A stretch of 64,000 bases of DNA from Streptomyces violaceoruber (GCF_033406955.1 NZ_CP137734.1:6758001-6822000), one strand, 5' to 3'. Positions 26,500-34,069 are shown, numbered from the stretch's first letter. Notes: generated by a model from the sequence alone, not told the origin. Made by a program: numbers and translations.

Positions 26500-27027
26500 A
26501 TGAATACGACACCAGATGGACGGCCGATTCCTCCCGCGCATGCCGACGAGCGGACCATGCTGGAAGCTTGGTTGGACTTTCACCGTGCGACTCTCGCCGT
26601 GAAGTGTTCGGGCCTCAAGGATGATCAATTACGGCTTGCTGCGGCGGCGCCCTCGTCGATGACGCTGCTGGGACTCGTGCAGCACATGGCTGAGGTGGAA
26701 CGCAACTGGTTCCAGCGTGTGTTCGCAGGTCAGAACGTGCCACCGGTCTTCGGGGAGAGCAACCATGATGGCTTTGCCCTGAAGTCTGGACGAGGGCTCG
26801 ACGAGGCGGTGGCCGCGTGGCAGGCCGAGGTCTCCCGCGGCCGTGAGCTGATCGCTGACGCAGGACTGGACGACTCCGGCCACCTGTCCGAACAGGAAGC
26901 TGGTCACGTCGGCGATCAGGGAGTCTCCCTGCGCTGGATCATGGTGCACATGATCGAGGAATACGCACGTCACAACGGTCATGCCGACCTCATCCGCGAG
27001 CAGATCGACGGCACCACAGGCGCATGA
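26500..27027 (+). CDS. DinB/DUF664-family protein with a TTA codon
   Basis: 175 residues. The DinB four-helix bundle is recognisable from [21 protein letters not shown] and the C-terminal [24 protein letters not shown], which carry the three metal-binding histidines of the DUF664 branch (thiol- or metal-dependent enzymes of unsettled activity). ATG 26500 follows CAGGG by about 8 nt. Codon 44 is TTA (26629-26631), so translation should need the bldA tRNA. GC content and codon use are below the neighbours, and an IS110 element follows 50 bp downstream; both suggest an accessory or acquired gene. Confidence 0.85.
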
Positions 27028-27078
27028 GGTGTGCTCGCGGAGTCAGCAGGTGACCAGGAACCTCCGGCCGACTCCAGG

Positions 27079-28308
27079 TCACGCGGCAGCTTGCAGGAGT
27101 GGCGCGAAGGCGCGTTGTTCGTCGAAATGCTGCCGCGTCTGAAGACAGTGGTGGAGTTGGCCGAGGAACCGGTTGAGCAGGTGGCGCTGGGCTGCGGCGT
27201 GCCAGTCTCCGTGTTCGCGTCGGCGCCGGTAGTGCGCGTTGGCCCCGGGCGAGGCCTGTAGGGCTGCGAAGGCCCAGAGGAAGCCGGCGTTCATGAGGCG
27301 GTTGTTCTTGACGAAGCGGCGGCCGACGAAGTGTTTCCTGCCGGAGGCGCGGGTGATCGGTGCAGAGCCCGCGTAGGACTTCAGGGCTCTGGCGTCGGTG
27401 AAGCGGCTGCGGTCGTCGCCGATCTCGGCGAGCACCCGGGCGCCGAGCAAGGGGCCCAGGCCGGGGAAGCTGAGCAGGATCTCGCTGTCGGCGTGCTCGC
27501 GGAACGCGTCTTCGACGGCCTTCGCGAGGTCGTCCGCGGCAAGGCACGTGGCGTCCAGTTGCCTGAGCAGGGCCAGGAGCTGGTGACCGAAGGCGTCCTC
27601 GACGGCCGGAAGCTGGCGGGCGTACTCGGAACGGAAGATGCCCCGCAGCCGCTCGATTTCGGTGTTGAAGGCGCGAGTGCGGCCGCTGCGCTTCAGCCCG
27701 GCGCGCAGCTGGGCGAGGGTGAGCTTCGCGGCCTTCGCCGGGGTTGGCGCCATCGTGAGGATGACGCGGGCGTCGGGCCGGGTCAGGCCGCCGTCCTTGC
27801 TCTGGAAGGCGTGCAGGGCGGCGGGGTAGTACTCGCGCAGCAGTGAGCGAACCTGGTTGGCGACCTGCTGCCGGTTCCAGACCGCGTCCTGCTGAGCGCG
27901 GGCCAGCACGGTGATGGCCTGGGCGAGTTCGGAGTCGGCGGGCAGAGGGCGGTGGGCGTGCATGTCGGTGCGCAGGATGTTCGCCAGGACCAGGGCGTCG
28001 CCGGGGTCGGACTTCTTGCGGGAGACGCCGTGGCGGTCACGGTAGCGGGCGGCCGCGAGCGGATTAATTGCGAAGACCTTGCGGCTGCCGGTGCGCAGGG
28101 CGGCCACGAGGAGGCCGTGGCTGGTCTCGATGGCCACCGGTATCGGGGTGGCGGAGCTGTCGCCGTGTTCGGCCAGGAGGTCCAGCAGCTTGTTGTAGCC
28201 GGCCACGTCGTCGGTGATGCGGGCCTTGGCGAGCAGGGTGCCGGTGTCGTCGACGATGGCGACGTCGTGGTGGCGTTCCGCCCAGTCGATGCCGCAGAAC
28301 ACGGTCAA
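27079..28308 (-). CDS. IS110-family transposase (DEDD RuvC-like plus serine-containing Tnp domain)
   Basis: About 409 residues, apparently full length. N-terminal RuvC-like domain: VFCGIDWAERHHDVAIVD (first Asp), PVAIETSHGLL (Glu), KKSDPGDALVLANIL (Asp-Asp). C-terminal transposase_20 domain: LLSFPGLGPLLGARVLAEIGD and LKSYAGSAPITRASGRKHFV, holding the conserved Ser of IS110 recombinases. These enzymes are guided by a bridge RNA made from the same element. TTG 28308 is preferred because GGGAGG lies 5 nt upstream; ATG 28323 in the same frame lacks a ribosome-binding site. No frameshift or stop is seen. Confidence 0.93.
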   Translation of the reverse strand: MTVFCGIDWAERHHDVAIVDDTGTLLAKARITDDVAGYNKLLDLLAEHGDSSATPIPVAIETSHGLLVAALRTGSRKVFAINPLAAARYRDRHGVSRKKSDPGDALVLANILRTDMHAHRPLPADSELAQAITVLARAQQDAVWNRQQVANQVRSLLREYYPAALHAFQSKDGGLTRPDARVILTMAPTPAKAAKLTLAQLRAGLKRSGRTRAFNTEIERLRGIFRSEYARQLPAVEDAFGHQLLALLRQLDATCLAADDLAKAVEDAFREHADSEILLSFPGLGPLLGARVLAEIGDDRSRFTDARALKSYAGSAPITRASGRKHFVGRRFVKNNRLMNAGFLWAFAALQASPGANAHYRRRREHGDWHAAAQRHLLNRFLGQLHHCLQTRQHFDEQRAFAPLLQAAA

Positions 28309-28529
28309 GCTGTCCTCCCACATTCGATTGTTTATTCAGGTCACGAGCACATGCGGGTCACGCGGCGCCCTAATCCCAGGACTCGTCGGTCCGCCATCTC
28401 AGTAGCCGTTCGCGACACCAGCGCATTTCAGGGGCCTCGATCTGTCTATAGAGCTCTGGGGCTCGCGATGAACAAGAGGTCGACCCTGGAATGGGCTCGC
28501 GCCGTGACGACAACGTCTGGGCGGCCATT
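28309..28529 (-). ncRNA. Candidate bridge-RNA region of the IS110 element
   Basis: Non-coding DNA directly upstream of the transposase, the position where IS110-group elements encode their structured bridge RNA. I see inverted segments (GAGCCCC/GGGGCCTC around 28430-28475) but did not fold it, and cannot mark the target- or donor-binding loops. Proposed from family knowledge and position. Confidence 0.35.
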
Positions 28530-28645
28530 GTGAGTTTCGTGGTGGTCACGCAGGCACCGGGCCGTGCCGCTCTTGACAGAGGCCTGGAACGGCCGGGGGA
28601 AACGGAGGCATCAGCCCGGCGCCCGCGTCACCCCACGAAACTCAC
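28530..28645. repeat. 116-bp element bounded by perfect 13-bp inverted repeats (MITE-like)
   Basis: GTGAGTTTCGTGG at 28530-28542 and CCACGAAACTCAC at 28633-28645 are exact reverse complements; the similarity continues inward imperfectly (GGTCACGC against GCGTCACC). The interior has no gene. The size and termini suit a miniature inverted-repeat element or an internally deleted IS. No clear flanking duplication is seen. The remaining 28646-28898 has a CCACCG-GTCAT-CGGTGG hairpin (28748-28764) and nothing else I can name. Confidence 0.6.
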
Positions 28646-28898
28646 GAGTACGCGCATGTTCGCGGTGGTGCGCAGGCTCCGGGCTGTCGCTCTATCGGGA
28701 GGCCTCACGGGCCATGGTCGGATCAGACCTTGCCCGGCACCCACGCACCACCGGTCATCGGTGGGCAGCGGCGCCGGTCTCAGAGAGAGCCTCGGGGACT
28801 GGAGAGGGCCGAGGCGTCCGCTGCCCGTGCAAGCGTCTCTTCGCATCCTTGCGGGGTCCGCGACGAGCTGCTTACACCCTGGATTAGGGTCGGGGACC

Positions 28899-29630
28899 GT
28901 GGCGAACAAGAACATCCCCGACTCCGCCTTCTCCGACGACGACGGCACCGCCGACCCCCGGCTGAGCGCCGCGCTCGCCGCCTGGTCCGAGGACCGCGCC
29001 GCCGTCGGCCCGGTCCTGGCGGCGCTCAAGGGCGCCCGGCTGCTCGTCCCCGTCGTCGCCGTACTCGGCGAGGTGGAGGAGGACGAGAACGGCTTGCGCC
29101 GCGAGAAGACCAGCGACATGGCCGTGCCGACCCTGAAGGCGGGCGACCGCACCGCGCTCCCCGCCTTCACCTCGACCGCGTCGCTTGCCCGCTGGGACCC
29201 CGAGGCCCGCCCCGTCGCCGTACCGGTGCACCAGGCACTGGAGGCCGCCGCGCACGAGAAGGCGGACACCGTCGTACTGGACCTGGCGGGCCCGGTGCCG
29301 TTCGAGCTGACCGGAGCGGTGCTGCTGGCGCTCGCCGAAGGGCGTACGACGACCGACCCGCTCGCCGACCCGGCCGTGGCGGGTGCCGTGCGCGCCGCCC
29401 TGGCCGACGAGCCCGCCGTGCTCCGCGCCCACCTCGGGCCGGGCCGGGCCGACGGCACGCTCGCACTGGTGCTGGACCCGGCCGCCGACGCGGCGACGGC
29501 CGCCCGCGCCGTCGCCGAGCGGCTGGCCGCCGACGACACGCTGAGGGCCCGCCTGGTGCGCGGCCTCGACCTGGCACTGCTGCCGGCCGGGGCGACGCCG
29601 CCGGGCGAGCCCTTGTACGTGCGGGGATAG
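28899..29630 (+). CDS. SseB-family protein
   Basis: 243 residues, cytoplasmic. Resembles the SseB N-terminal domain (enhanced serine sensitivity protein): ALAAWSEDRAAVGPVLAALKGARLLVPVVA, then TSDMAVPTLKAGDRTALPAFTSTASLARWDPEARPVAVPV and a variable C-terminus. Streptomycetes conserve this gene just before the infC-rpmI-rplT block. Biochemical function is unknown. GTG 28899 with GGGGAC upstream; TTGCGG-N17-TTACAC at 28849-28877 could be its promoter. Confidence 0.85.
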   Translation: MANKNIPDSAFSDDDGTADPRLSAALAAWSEDRAAVGPVLAALKGARLLVPVVAVLGEVEEDENGLRREKTSDMAVPTLKAGDRTALPAFTSTASLARWDPEARPVAVPVHQALEAAAHEKADTVVLDLAGPVPFELTGAVLLALAEGRTTTDPLADPAVAGAVRAALADEPAVLRAHLGPGRADGTLALVLDPAADAATAARAVAERLAADDTLRARLVRGLDLALLPAGATPPGEPLYVRG

Positions 29631-29654
29631 CTCCTACGGGTCGTCGGACGGCGG

Positions 29655-30020
29655 TCAGCCGTAGACCGCGCCCGTGTACTTCTCGCCCGGACCCTGGCCC
29701 GGCTCGTCCGGGACCAGCGAGGCCTCGCGGAAGGCGAGCTGGAGCGACTTCAGTCCGTCGCGCAGCGGCGCCGCGTGGAACGAGCTGATCTCGGTCGCCG
29801 TCGCGTCCAGCAGACCGGCCAGCGCGTGCACCAGTTTGCGCGCCTCGTCCAGGTCCTTGTGCGCGTCGCCCTCCTCGGTGAGGCCCAGCTTCACGGCGGC
29901 GGCACTCATCAGGTTGACGGCGACCGTCACGATCACCTCGACCGCGGGGACCTCGGCGATGTCGCGGGTCATGGCGTCGAAGTCGGGATTCGCCGAGGAT
30001 TCGGGAGGGGTCTCACTCAT
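29655..30020 (-). CDS. DUF1844 family protein
   Basis: 121 residues. The DUF1844 core is clear: RDIAEVPAVEVIVTVAVNLMSAAAVKLGLTEE followed by DLDEARKLVHALAGLLDA. Small, helical, cytoplasmic, function unknown; actinobacteria conserve it next to infC, divergently oriented as here. ATG at 30020. It shares its upstream region with the infC leader. Confidence 0.9.
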   Translation of the reverse strand: MSETPPESSANPDFDAMTRDIAEVPAVEVIVTVAVNLMSAAAVKLGLTEEGDAHKDLDEARKLVHALAGLLDATATEISSFHAAPLRDGLKSLQLAFREASLVPDEPGQGPGEKYTGAVYG

Positions 30021-30287
30021 GCCGCACACGATAGGCGCAGCGGGGGAGCGGGCCCCACCCGGACTCGGTTAGCCCATCCCCCGCCGAGCTGCTAACCTTG
30101 TGTAACGACCGGTCGGACACGCACGCCCATGGCAGCGGATCCGGCCCACAAGTGGAGGCTTCGAACTCCCACCTGGCCGTCCTCCGGACGGCGGGTCACC
30201 GGTCAGGCGGTTCCGTCCCACGGCGGTGACCAGCCCGAAATCGCGCCCCGCGGTCATAGCGGCGGTGCTCCGGTAGCAGTTCGAGGA

Positions 30288-30318
30288 GCCCCGCCTGTGA
30301 TCGTCCGGGGCATTTTTT
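30288..30318 (+). terminator. Intrinsic terminator inside the infC leader (candidate attenuator)
   Basis: GCCCCG (30288-30293) pairs with CGGGGC (30306-30311), a six-pair GC stem with a 12-nt loop, followed directly by ATTTTTT (30312-30318). A U-run is rare in this genome. It lies about 86 nt before the infC start and after some 200 nt of palindrome-rich sequence, as expected for a leader attenuator. The leader (30021-30403) contains no credible gene. Confidence 0.65.
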
Positions 30319-30403
30319 GTGCGCCGGCGCGGTTAGGTCTAACGAACAGAGACGTTACGCGGCTGTCCGCCAGACCGTCGCGTGGTGCTACCGAGGAGGA
30401 TCC

Positions 30404-31057
30404 ATCAGCGCCGAGCCCCGCATCAACGACCGGATTCGCGTTCCCGAGGTGCGACTTGTCGGTCCCAGTGGTGAGCAGGTCGGGATTGTCCCGCTTGCCA
30501 AGGCCCTGGAGCTTGCGCAGGAGTACGACCTCGACCTCGTCGAGGTCGCGGCGAACGCCCGTCCGCCCGTGTGCAAGCTCATGGACTACGGGAAGTTCAA
30601 GTACGAGTCGGCCATGAAGGCCCGTGAGGCGCGCAAGAACCAGGCGCACACGGTCATCAAGGAGATGAAGCTCCGGCCGAAGATCGACCCGCACGACTAT
30701 GACACCAAGAAGGGTCACGTCGTCCGGTTCCTCAAGCAGGGCGACAAGGTCAAGATCACGATCATGTTCCGTGGTCGCGAGCAGTCCCGGCCGGAGCTCG
30801 GTTACCGACTGCTGCAGCGTCTCGCGGAGGATGTGGCCGACCTCGGCTTCGTGGAGTCGAACCCGAAGCAGGACGGCCGGAACATGATCATGGTCCTCGG
30901 TCCGCACAAGAAGAAGACCGAGGCGATGGCCGAGGCCCGTCAGGCGCAGGAAGCGCGCAAGGCGGACGCGAAGGCGAACCCCGGCAAGTCGCAGAACGCC
31001 GCGGAGACCGACGACGCGGAAGCCGAGGCCCCGGCCGAGGCACCTGCCGAAGCGTGA
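30404..31057 (+). CDS. infC: Translation initiation factor IF-3, with non-canonical ATC start
   Basis: Binds the 30S subunit and checks start-codon pairing. The protein opens (I/M)SAEPRINDRIRVPEVRLVGPSGEQ, exactly where other IF-3 proteins begin, and the codon there is ATC (30404-30406), preceded by GAGGAGGA at 30393-30400. IF-3 genes use rare AUU/AUC starts for self-repression. Both domains are present, joined by the Lys-rich linker KAREARKNQ, and a 40-residue Ala/Glu-rich tail follows (PAEAPAEA). Annotations starting at an upstream GTG would put the Shine-Dalgarno inside the gene. First gene of infC-rpmI-rplT. Confidence 0.95.
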   Translation: MSAEPRINDRIRVPEVRLVGPSGEQVGIVPLAKALELAQEYDLDLVEVAANARPPVCKLMDYGKFKYESAMKAREARKNQAHTVIKEMKLRPKIDPHDYDTKKGHVVRFLKQGDKVKITIMFRGREQSRPELGYRLLQRLAEDVADLGFVESNPKQDGRNMIMVLGPHKKKTEAMAEARQAQEARKADAKANPGKSQNAAETDDAEAEAPAEAPAEA

Positions 31058-31105
31058 CCCCGGGGGACCGCCAGTCCCCAGGACACACATCCGATACAAG
31101 AGCGA

Positions 31106-31146
31106 CGCTCCAACCGTGCCCGGTTTCACGACCGGGCACCGGAGCG
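31106..31146 (+). promoter_or_regulatory. Long hairpin between infC and rpmI
   Basis: GTGCCCGGT (31116-31124) pairs perfectly with ACCGGGCAC (31131-31139), loop TTCACG; an outer stem CGCTCC (31106-31111) with GGAGCG (31141-31146) extends it. It ends 8 nt before the rpmI ribosome-binding site (GAGGAGA). Ribosomal protein L20 represses this operon in other bacteria by binding such leader structures; the assignment here is positional. Confidence 0.6.
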
Positions 31147-31171
31147 CCACCGACGAGGAGAGAACGGCGCT

Positions 31172-31366
31172 ATGCCGAAGAACAAGTCGCACAGCGGTGC
31201 CAGCAAGCGCTTCAAGATCACCGGCTCCGGCAAGGTGCTGCGTGAGCGCGCCGGCAAGCGCCACCTGCTCGAGCACAAGTCGTCCCGCGTGACGCGTCGC
31301 CTCACCGGCAACGCCGAGATGGCCCCGGGCGACGCCGCGAAGATCAAGAAGCTTCTCGGCAAGTGA
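31172..31366 (+). CDS. rpmI: 50S ribosomal protein L35
   Basis: 64 residues, basic, beginning MPKNKSHSGASKRFKITGSG with the full L35 pattern through KHLLEHKSSRVTRRL-like sequence (here RHLLEHKSSRVTRRL). Component of the large ribosomal subunit. GAGGAGA lies about 10 nt upstream of the ATG. Second gene of the infC operon. Confidence 0.98.
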   Translation: MPKNKSHSGASKRFKITGSGKVLRERAGKRHLLEHKSSRVTRRLTGNAEMAPGDAAKIKKLLGK

Positions 31367-31393
31367 CGTACGGGCGCCACTGAGCGCCGTACG
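31367..31393 (+). other. Hairpin immediately after rpmI
   Basis: CGTACGGGCGC (31367-31377) folds onto GCGCCGTACG (31384-31393) with one bulged G and loop CACTGA. Starts at the base after the rpmI stop, so it may be an RNA processing or partial-termination site between rpmI and rplT. Confidence 0.5.
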
Positions 31394-31463
31394 GCAGGAC
31401 CGGGACCCAATCGATACCGGGCCGCGTGAGGACCACCGCGGCCCCGCTACAAGGAGTTAACAA

Positions 31464-31847
31464 GTGGCACGCGTCAAGCGGGCAGTCAACGCCCACAAGA
31501 AGCGCCGGGCGATCCTCGAGCAGGCCTCCGGCTACCGCGGTCAGCGTTCGCGCCTGTACCGCAAGGCCAAGGAGCAGGTCACCCACTCGCTGGTCTACAA
31601 CTACAACGACCGCAAGAAGCGCAAGGGTGACTTCCGCCAGCTGTGGATCCAGCGCATCAACGCCGCTGCCCGCGCCAACGGCATCACGTACAACCGCTTC
31701 ATCCAGGGCCTGAAGGCCGCCAACGTCGAGGTCGACCGCAAGATCCTCGCCGAGCTGGCCGTCAACGACCCGAACGCGTTCGCCGCGCTCGTCGAGGTCG
31801 CGCAGAAGGCGCTGCCGAGCGATGTGAACGCGCCGAAGGCGGCGTGA
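31464..31847 (+). CDS. rplT: 50S ribosomal protein L20
   Basis: 127 residues, starting M(GTG)ARVKRAVNAHKKRRAILEQASGYRGQRSRLYRKAKEQ, the L20 signature. Needed for early 50S assembly and the usual autoregulator of infC-rpmI-rplT. AAGGAG lies 8 nt upstream of the GTG. Last gene before a strong terminator. Confidence 0.98.
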   Translation: MARVKRAVNAHKKRRAILEQASGYRGQRSRLYRKAKEQVTHSLVYNYNDRKKRKGDFRQLWIQRINAAARANGITYNRFIQGLKAANVEVDRKILAELAVNDPNAFAALVEVAQKALPSDVNAPKAA

Positions 31848-31871
31848 CGCTGCGCCGGCTTGAGCCGTAGT

Positions 31872-31910
31872 CGAAGGGACCCGCAGGCTGTGAGCCTGCG
31901 GGTCCCTTCG
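31872..31910 (+). terminator. Terminator of the infC-rpmI-rplT operon
   Basis: Perfect 17-bp stem: CGAAGGGACCCGCAGGC (31872-31888) with GCCTGCGGGTCCCTTCG (31894-31910), loop TGTGA. It begins 24 nt after the rplT stop. No long U-tract follows. Confidence 0.85.
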
Positions 31911-31954
31911 GTTGCCGTTGTGTTCGGTTCGTTGTCTGCCGCGGGTGCGTTGTG

Positions 31955-31991
31955 GCTGGTCGCGCAGTTCCCCGCGCCCTTTCGGGGCGCG
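31955..31991 (+). repeat. Dispersed palindromic repeat, copy 1 (GCGCAGTTCCCCGCGCC)
   Basis: GGTCGCGCAGTTCCCCGCGCCC then loop TTTCG and GGGCGCG. Only the inner part of the stem is kept, compared with the full copy after pheT. The same word recurs at 37957 and, altered, at 55570. Confidence 0.75.
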
Positions 31992-32030
31992 TCGCAGTCC
32001 ACGACGATTCAGATGTGAAGGTGAGCAAGA

Positions 32031-32879
32031 GTGCGTCCTGTCAGCCCCGAGCTGATCTCCCCCCGGTCCCCCCGTGTCGCTGTCGCGCGGCGGCTCGGGA
32101 AGCGGAACTTCCGGGGGAAGGAGCGGCTGTTTCTGGCCGAGGGGCCGCAGGCCGTGCGGGAGGCCGCGGGGTACGGGGACACGCTGGTCGAGCTGTTCGC
32201 GACGGTGGAGGCCGCCGAGCGGTACGCCGACATCGTCGGGGCCGCGCGTGAGGTGGGCGCCCGGGTGCACCTCGCCGCCGACGCGGTGATCGAGGACATC
32301 TCCACCACCGTCACCCCGCAGGGTCTGGTCGGGGTCTGCCGGTTCCTGGACACGCCGTTCGACGAGATCCTCGCCGCCCGGCCCAAGCTCGTCGCCGTCC
32401 TCGCGCACGTGAGGGACCCCGGCAACGCGGGTACCGTGCTGCGCTGCGCCGACGCCGCCGGGGCCGAGGCGGTCGTGCTCACCGACGCCTCCGTCGACCT
32501 GTACAACCCCAAGGCCGTACGCGCCTCCGTCGGCTCCCTCTTCCACCTGCCGGTCGCCGTCGGCGTCCCCGTCGAGCGGGCCGTCGCCGGACTGCGGGAG
32601 GCGGGGGTGCGGGTGCTGGCCGCCGACGGTGCGGGCGAGGACGACCTCGACACCGAGCTGGACGCCGGCACCATGGGCGGGCCCACCGCCTGGGTGTTCG
32701 GCAACGAGGCCTGGGGGCTCCCCGAGGAGACCCGCGCCCTCACCGACGCCGTCCTGCGCGTCCCGATCCACGGAAAGGCGGAGAGTCTGAACCTCGCGAC
32801 CGCCGCCGCCGTATGTCTCTACGCGTCGGCGCGTGCACAGCGCGCCGCCGGAGGGTGCCGCTCCGTCACCGAGAGCTAG
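32031..32879 (+). CDS. TrmH/SpoU-family RNA 2'-O-methyltransferase
   Basis: SAM-dependent SPOUT (trefoil-knot) methyltransferase, 282 residues. N-terminal RNA substrate-binding region (RRLGKRNFRGKERLFLAEGPQAVREA), then the three SpoU motifs: HVRDPGNAGTVLRCADAAGA, VFGNEAWGLPEE and VPIHGKAESLNLATAAAVCLYA. The target (23S rRNA ribose or tRNA) is unknown; related actinobacterial genes include thiostrepton-resistance-like enzymes. GTG start at 32031 with AAGGTGAG upstream. Conserved between rplT and pheS. Confidence 0.92.
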   Translation: MRPVSPELISPRSPRVAVARRLGKRNFRGKERLFLAEGPQAVREAAGYGDTLVELFATVEAAERYADIVGAAREVGARVHLAADAVIEDISTTVTPQGLVGVCRFLDTPFDEILAARPKLVAVLAHVRDPGNAGTVLRCADAAGAEAVVLTDASVDLYNPKAVRASVGSLFHLPVAVGVPVERAVAGLREAGVRVLAADGAGEDDLDTELDAGTMGGPTAWVFGNEAWGLPEETRALTDAVLRVPIHGKAESLNLATAAAVCLYASARAQRAAGGCRSVTES

Positions 32880-32929
32880 TAGGGTGACCAGCTCAAGGCC
32901 CCTGCGCGGTTGAGAGGTGGGGTACGGGG

Positions 32930-34069
32930 ATGAGCGTCGGCACGAGCAGCGCACCGGGGGCACGCCAGGTGCCGCGCCCGCCCGCGCCCCGCACGTCCGG
33001 CGACCCCGCCGACCTCGGCATCGACCCGGACCAGCTGCCCGACGGCCTGGTCGTCGCCGACGAGCACGGCCGGGTGGTCTGCTTCAACGCCGCCGCCGTC
33101 CGCATCACCGCCACCCCCGCCGCCGAGGCCCTCGGACAGCCCCTGGAGAGCGCCCTGCCGCTGGAGGACCTGGAGGGCCGCCGCTGGTGGCAGCTCACCG
33201 ACCCCTACGGCGGCCTCGCCATCCGCGTCCGGCAGCCCGAGCGCAACCTGCTGCTCCCCGGCGGACGAGAGGTCCTGGTCACCGCCCGCTACGTCCGGAC
33301 CGAACGCCTCGGCCCCGTCCACCGCGTCGTCGTCACCCTGCGCGACACCGAGGCCCGCCGCCGCACCGAGCGCAGCCACGCCGAGCTGATCGCCACCGTC
33401 GCCCACGAGCTGCGCTCCCCGCTCACCTCCGTCAAGGGCTTCACGGCCACCCTGCTGGCCAAGTGGGAGAGGTTCACCGACGACCAGAAGCGGCTGATGC
33501 TGGAGACCGTCGACGCCGACGCCGACCGCGTCACCCGGCTCATCGCCGAGCTGCTCGACATCTCCCGGATCGACTCCGGCCGCCTGGAGGTGCGCCGCCA
33601 GCCCGTCGACATCGGCGCCGCCGTCGGCCGGCACATCCAGGCGTACGTCGCCTCCGGTCTGGAGGCCGACCGCTTCCTGCTCCGCCTCGCCCAGCCGCTG
33701 CCCGATCTGTGGGCCGACCCCGACAAGGTCGACCAAGTGCTCAGCAACCTGCTGGAAAATGCCGTGCGGCACGGCGAGGGAACCGTCACCATTGACGTCA
33801 CGCCCACGGCGTCCCCCCGCGAAGGGGAGGACACCGGCACGTCGGTCACGGTGAGCGACGAGGGGGCGGGCATCCCGGAGGAGTCCATGAACCGCGTCTT
33901 CACCCGCTTCTGGCGGGGCAGCAAGCGCGGCGGCACCGGCCTCGGGCTGTACATCGTCAAGGGCATCGTCGAGGCCCACGGCGGCACCATCACGGTCGGC
34001 CGCGCCCCCGGCGGCGGCGCCGAGTTCCGATTTACGTTGCCCGTGGCGGCACCGGCGTACCTCACCTGA
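32930..34069 (+). CDS. Soluble PAS-domain sensor histidine kinase (no adjacent response regulator)
   Basis: 379 residues with no membrane segment. PAS-like sensor domain (about 32-140, LPDGLVVADEHGRVVCFNAAAVRIT), HisKA with the H-box ATVAHELRSPLTSVKGF, then HATPase_c with N-box LSNLLENAVRHGEG, G1 VSDEGAGIPEE, F-box and G2 GGTGLGLYIVKGIVEAHGG. Autophosphorylates in response to an unknown cytoplasmic cue; the cognate regulator must be elsewhere. ATG 32930 behind a G-rich ribosome-binding region. Confidence 0.93.
   Translation: MSVGTSSAPGARQVPRPPAPRTSGDPADLGIDPDQLPDGLVVADEHGRVVCFNAAAVRITATPAAEALGQPLESALPLEDLEGRRWWQLTDPYGGLAIRVRQPERNLLLPGGREVLVTARYVRTERLGPVHRVVVTLRDTEARRRTERSHAELIATVAHELRSPLTSVKGFTATLLAKWERFTDDQKRLMLETVDADADRVTRLIAELLDISRIDSGRLEVRRQPVDIGAAVGRHIQAYVASGLEADRFLLRLAQPLPDLWADPDKVDQVLSNLLENAVRHGEGTVTIDVTPTASPREGEDTGTSVTVSDEGAGIPEESMNRVFTRFWRGSKRGGTGLGLYIVKGIVEAHGGTITVGRAPGGGAEFRFTLPVAAPAYLT

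Larger units (their letters stand above)
27028..28529 (-). mobile_element. IS110-family insertion sequence (ends approximate)
   Basis: Contains one transposase of the DEDD type on the minus strand. IS110 elements lack terminal inverted repeats and target duplications, so the limits cannot be read directly. The bounds given are the end of the DinB gene and the start of the 28530-28645 dyad element. An 11-bp direct repeat GGTCACGCGGC brackets the coding region (27077-27087 and 28356-28366). In this group the non-coding segment upstream of the transposase encodes the bridge RNA; that would be 28309-28529 on the minus strand. Confidence 0.75.

Noticed and set aside
28646..28898. tRNA or small RNA gene between the MITE-like element and the SseB-like gene
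   Set aside because: One short hairpin, but no cloverleaf, no T-loop GGTTCGAATC-type motif and no terminator.
30332..30343. GTTAGGTCTAAC before infC as an iron box
   Set aside because: Only five-base arms and wrong spacing against the 19-bp iron-box consensus; kept only as an unexplained dyad.
30129..30617. Possible leader peptide or ORF starting in the infC leader
   Set aside because: Overlaps infC out of frame, has no ribosome-binding site, and its composition is that of structured leader DNA.
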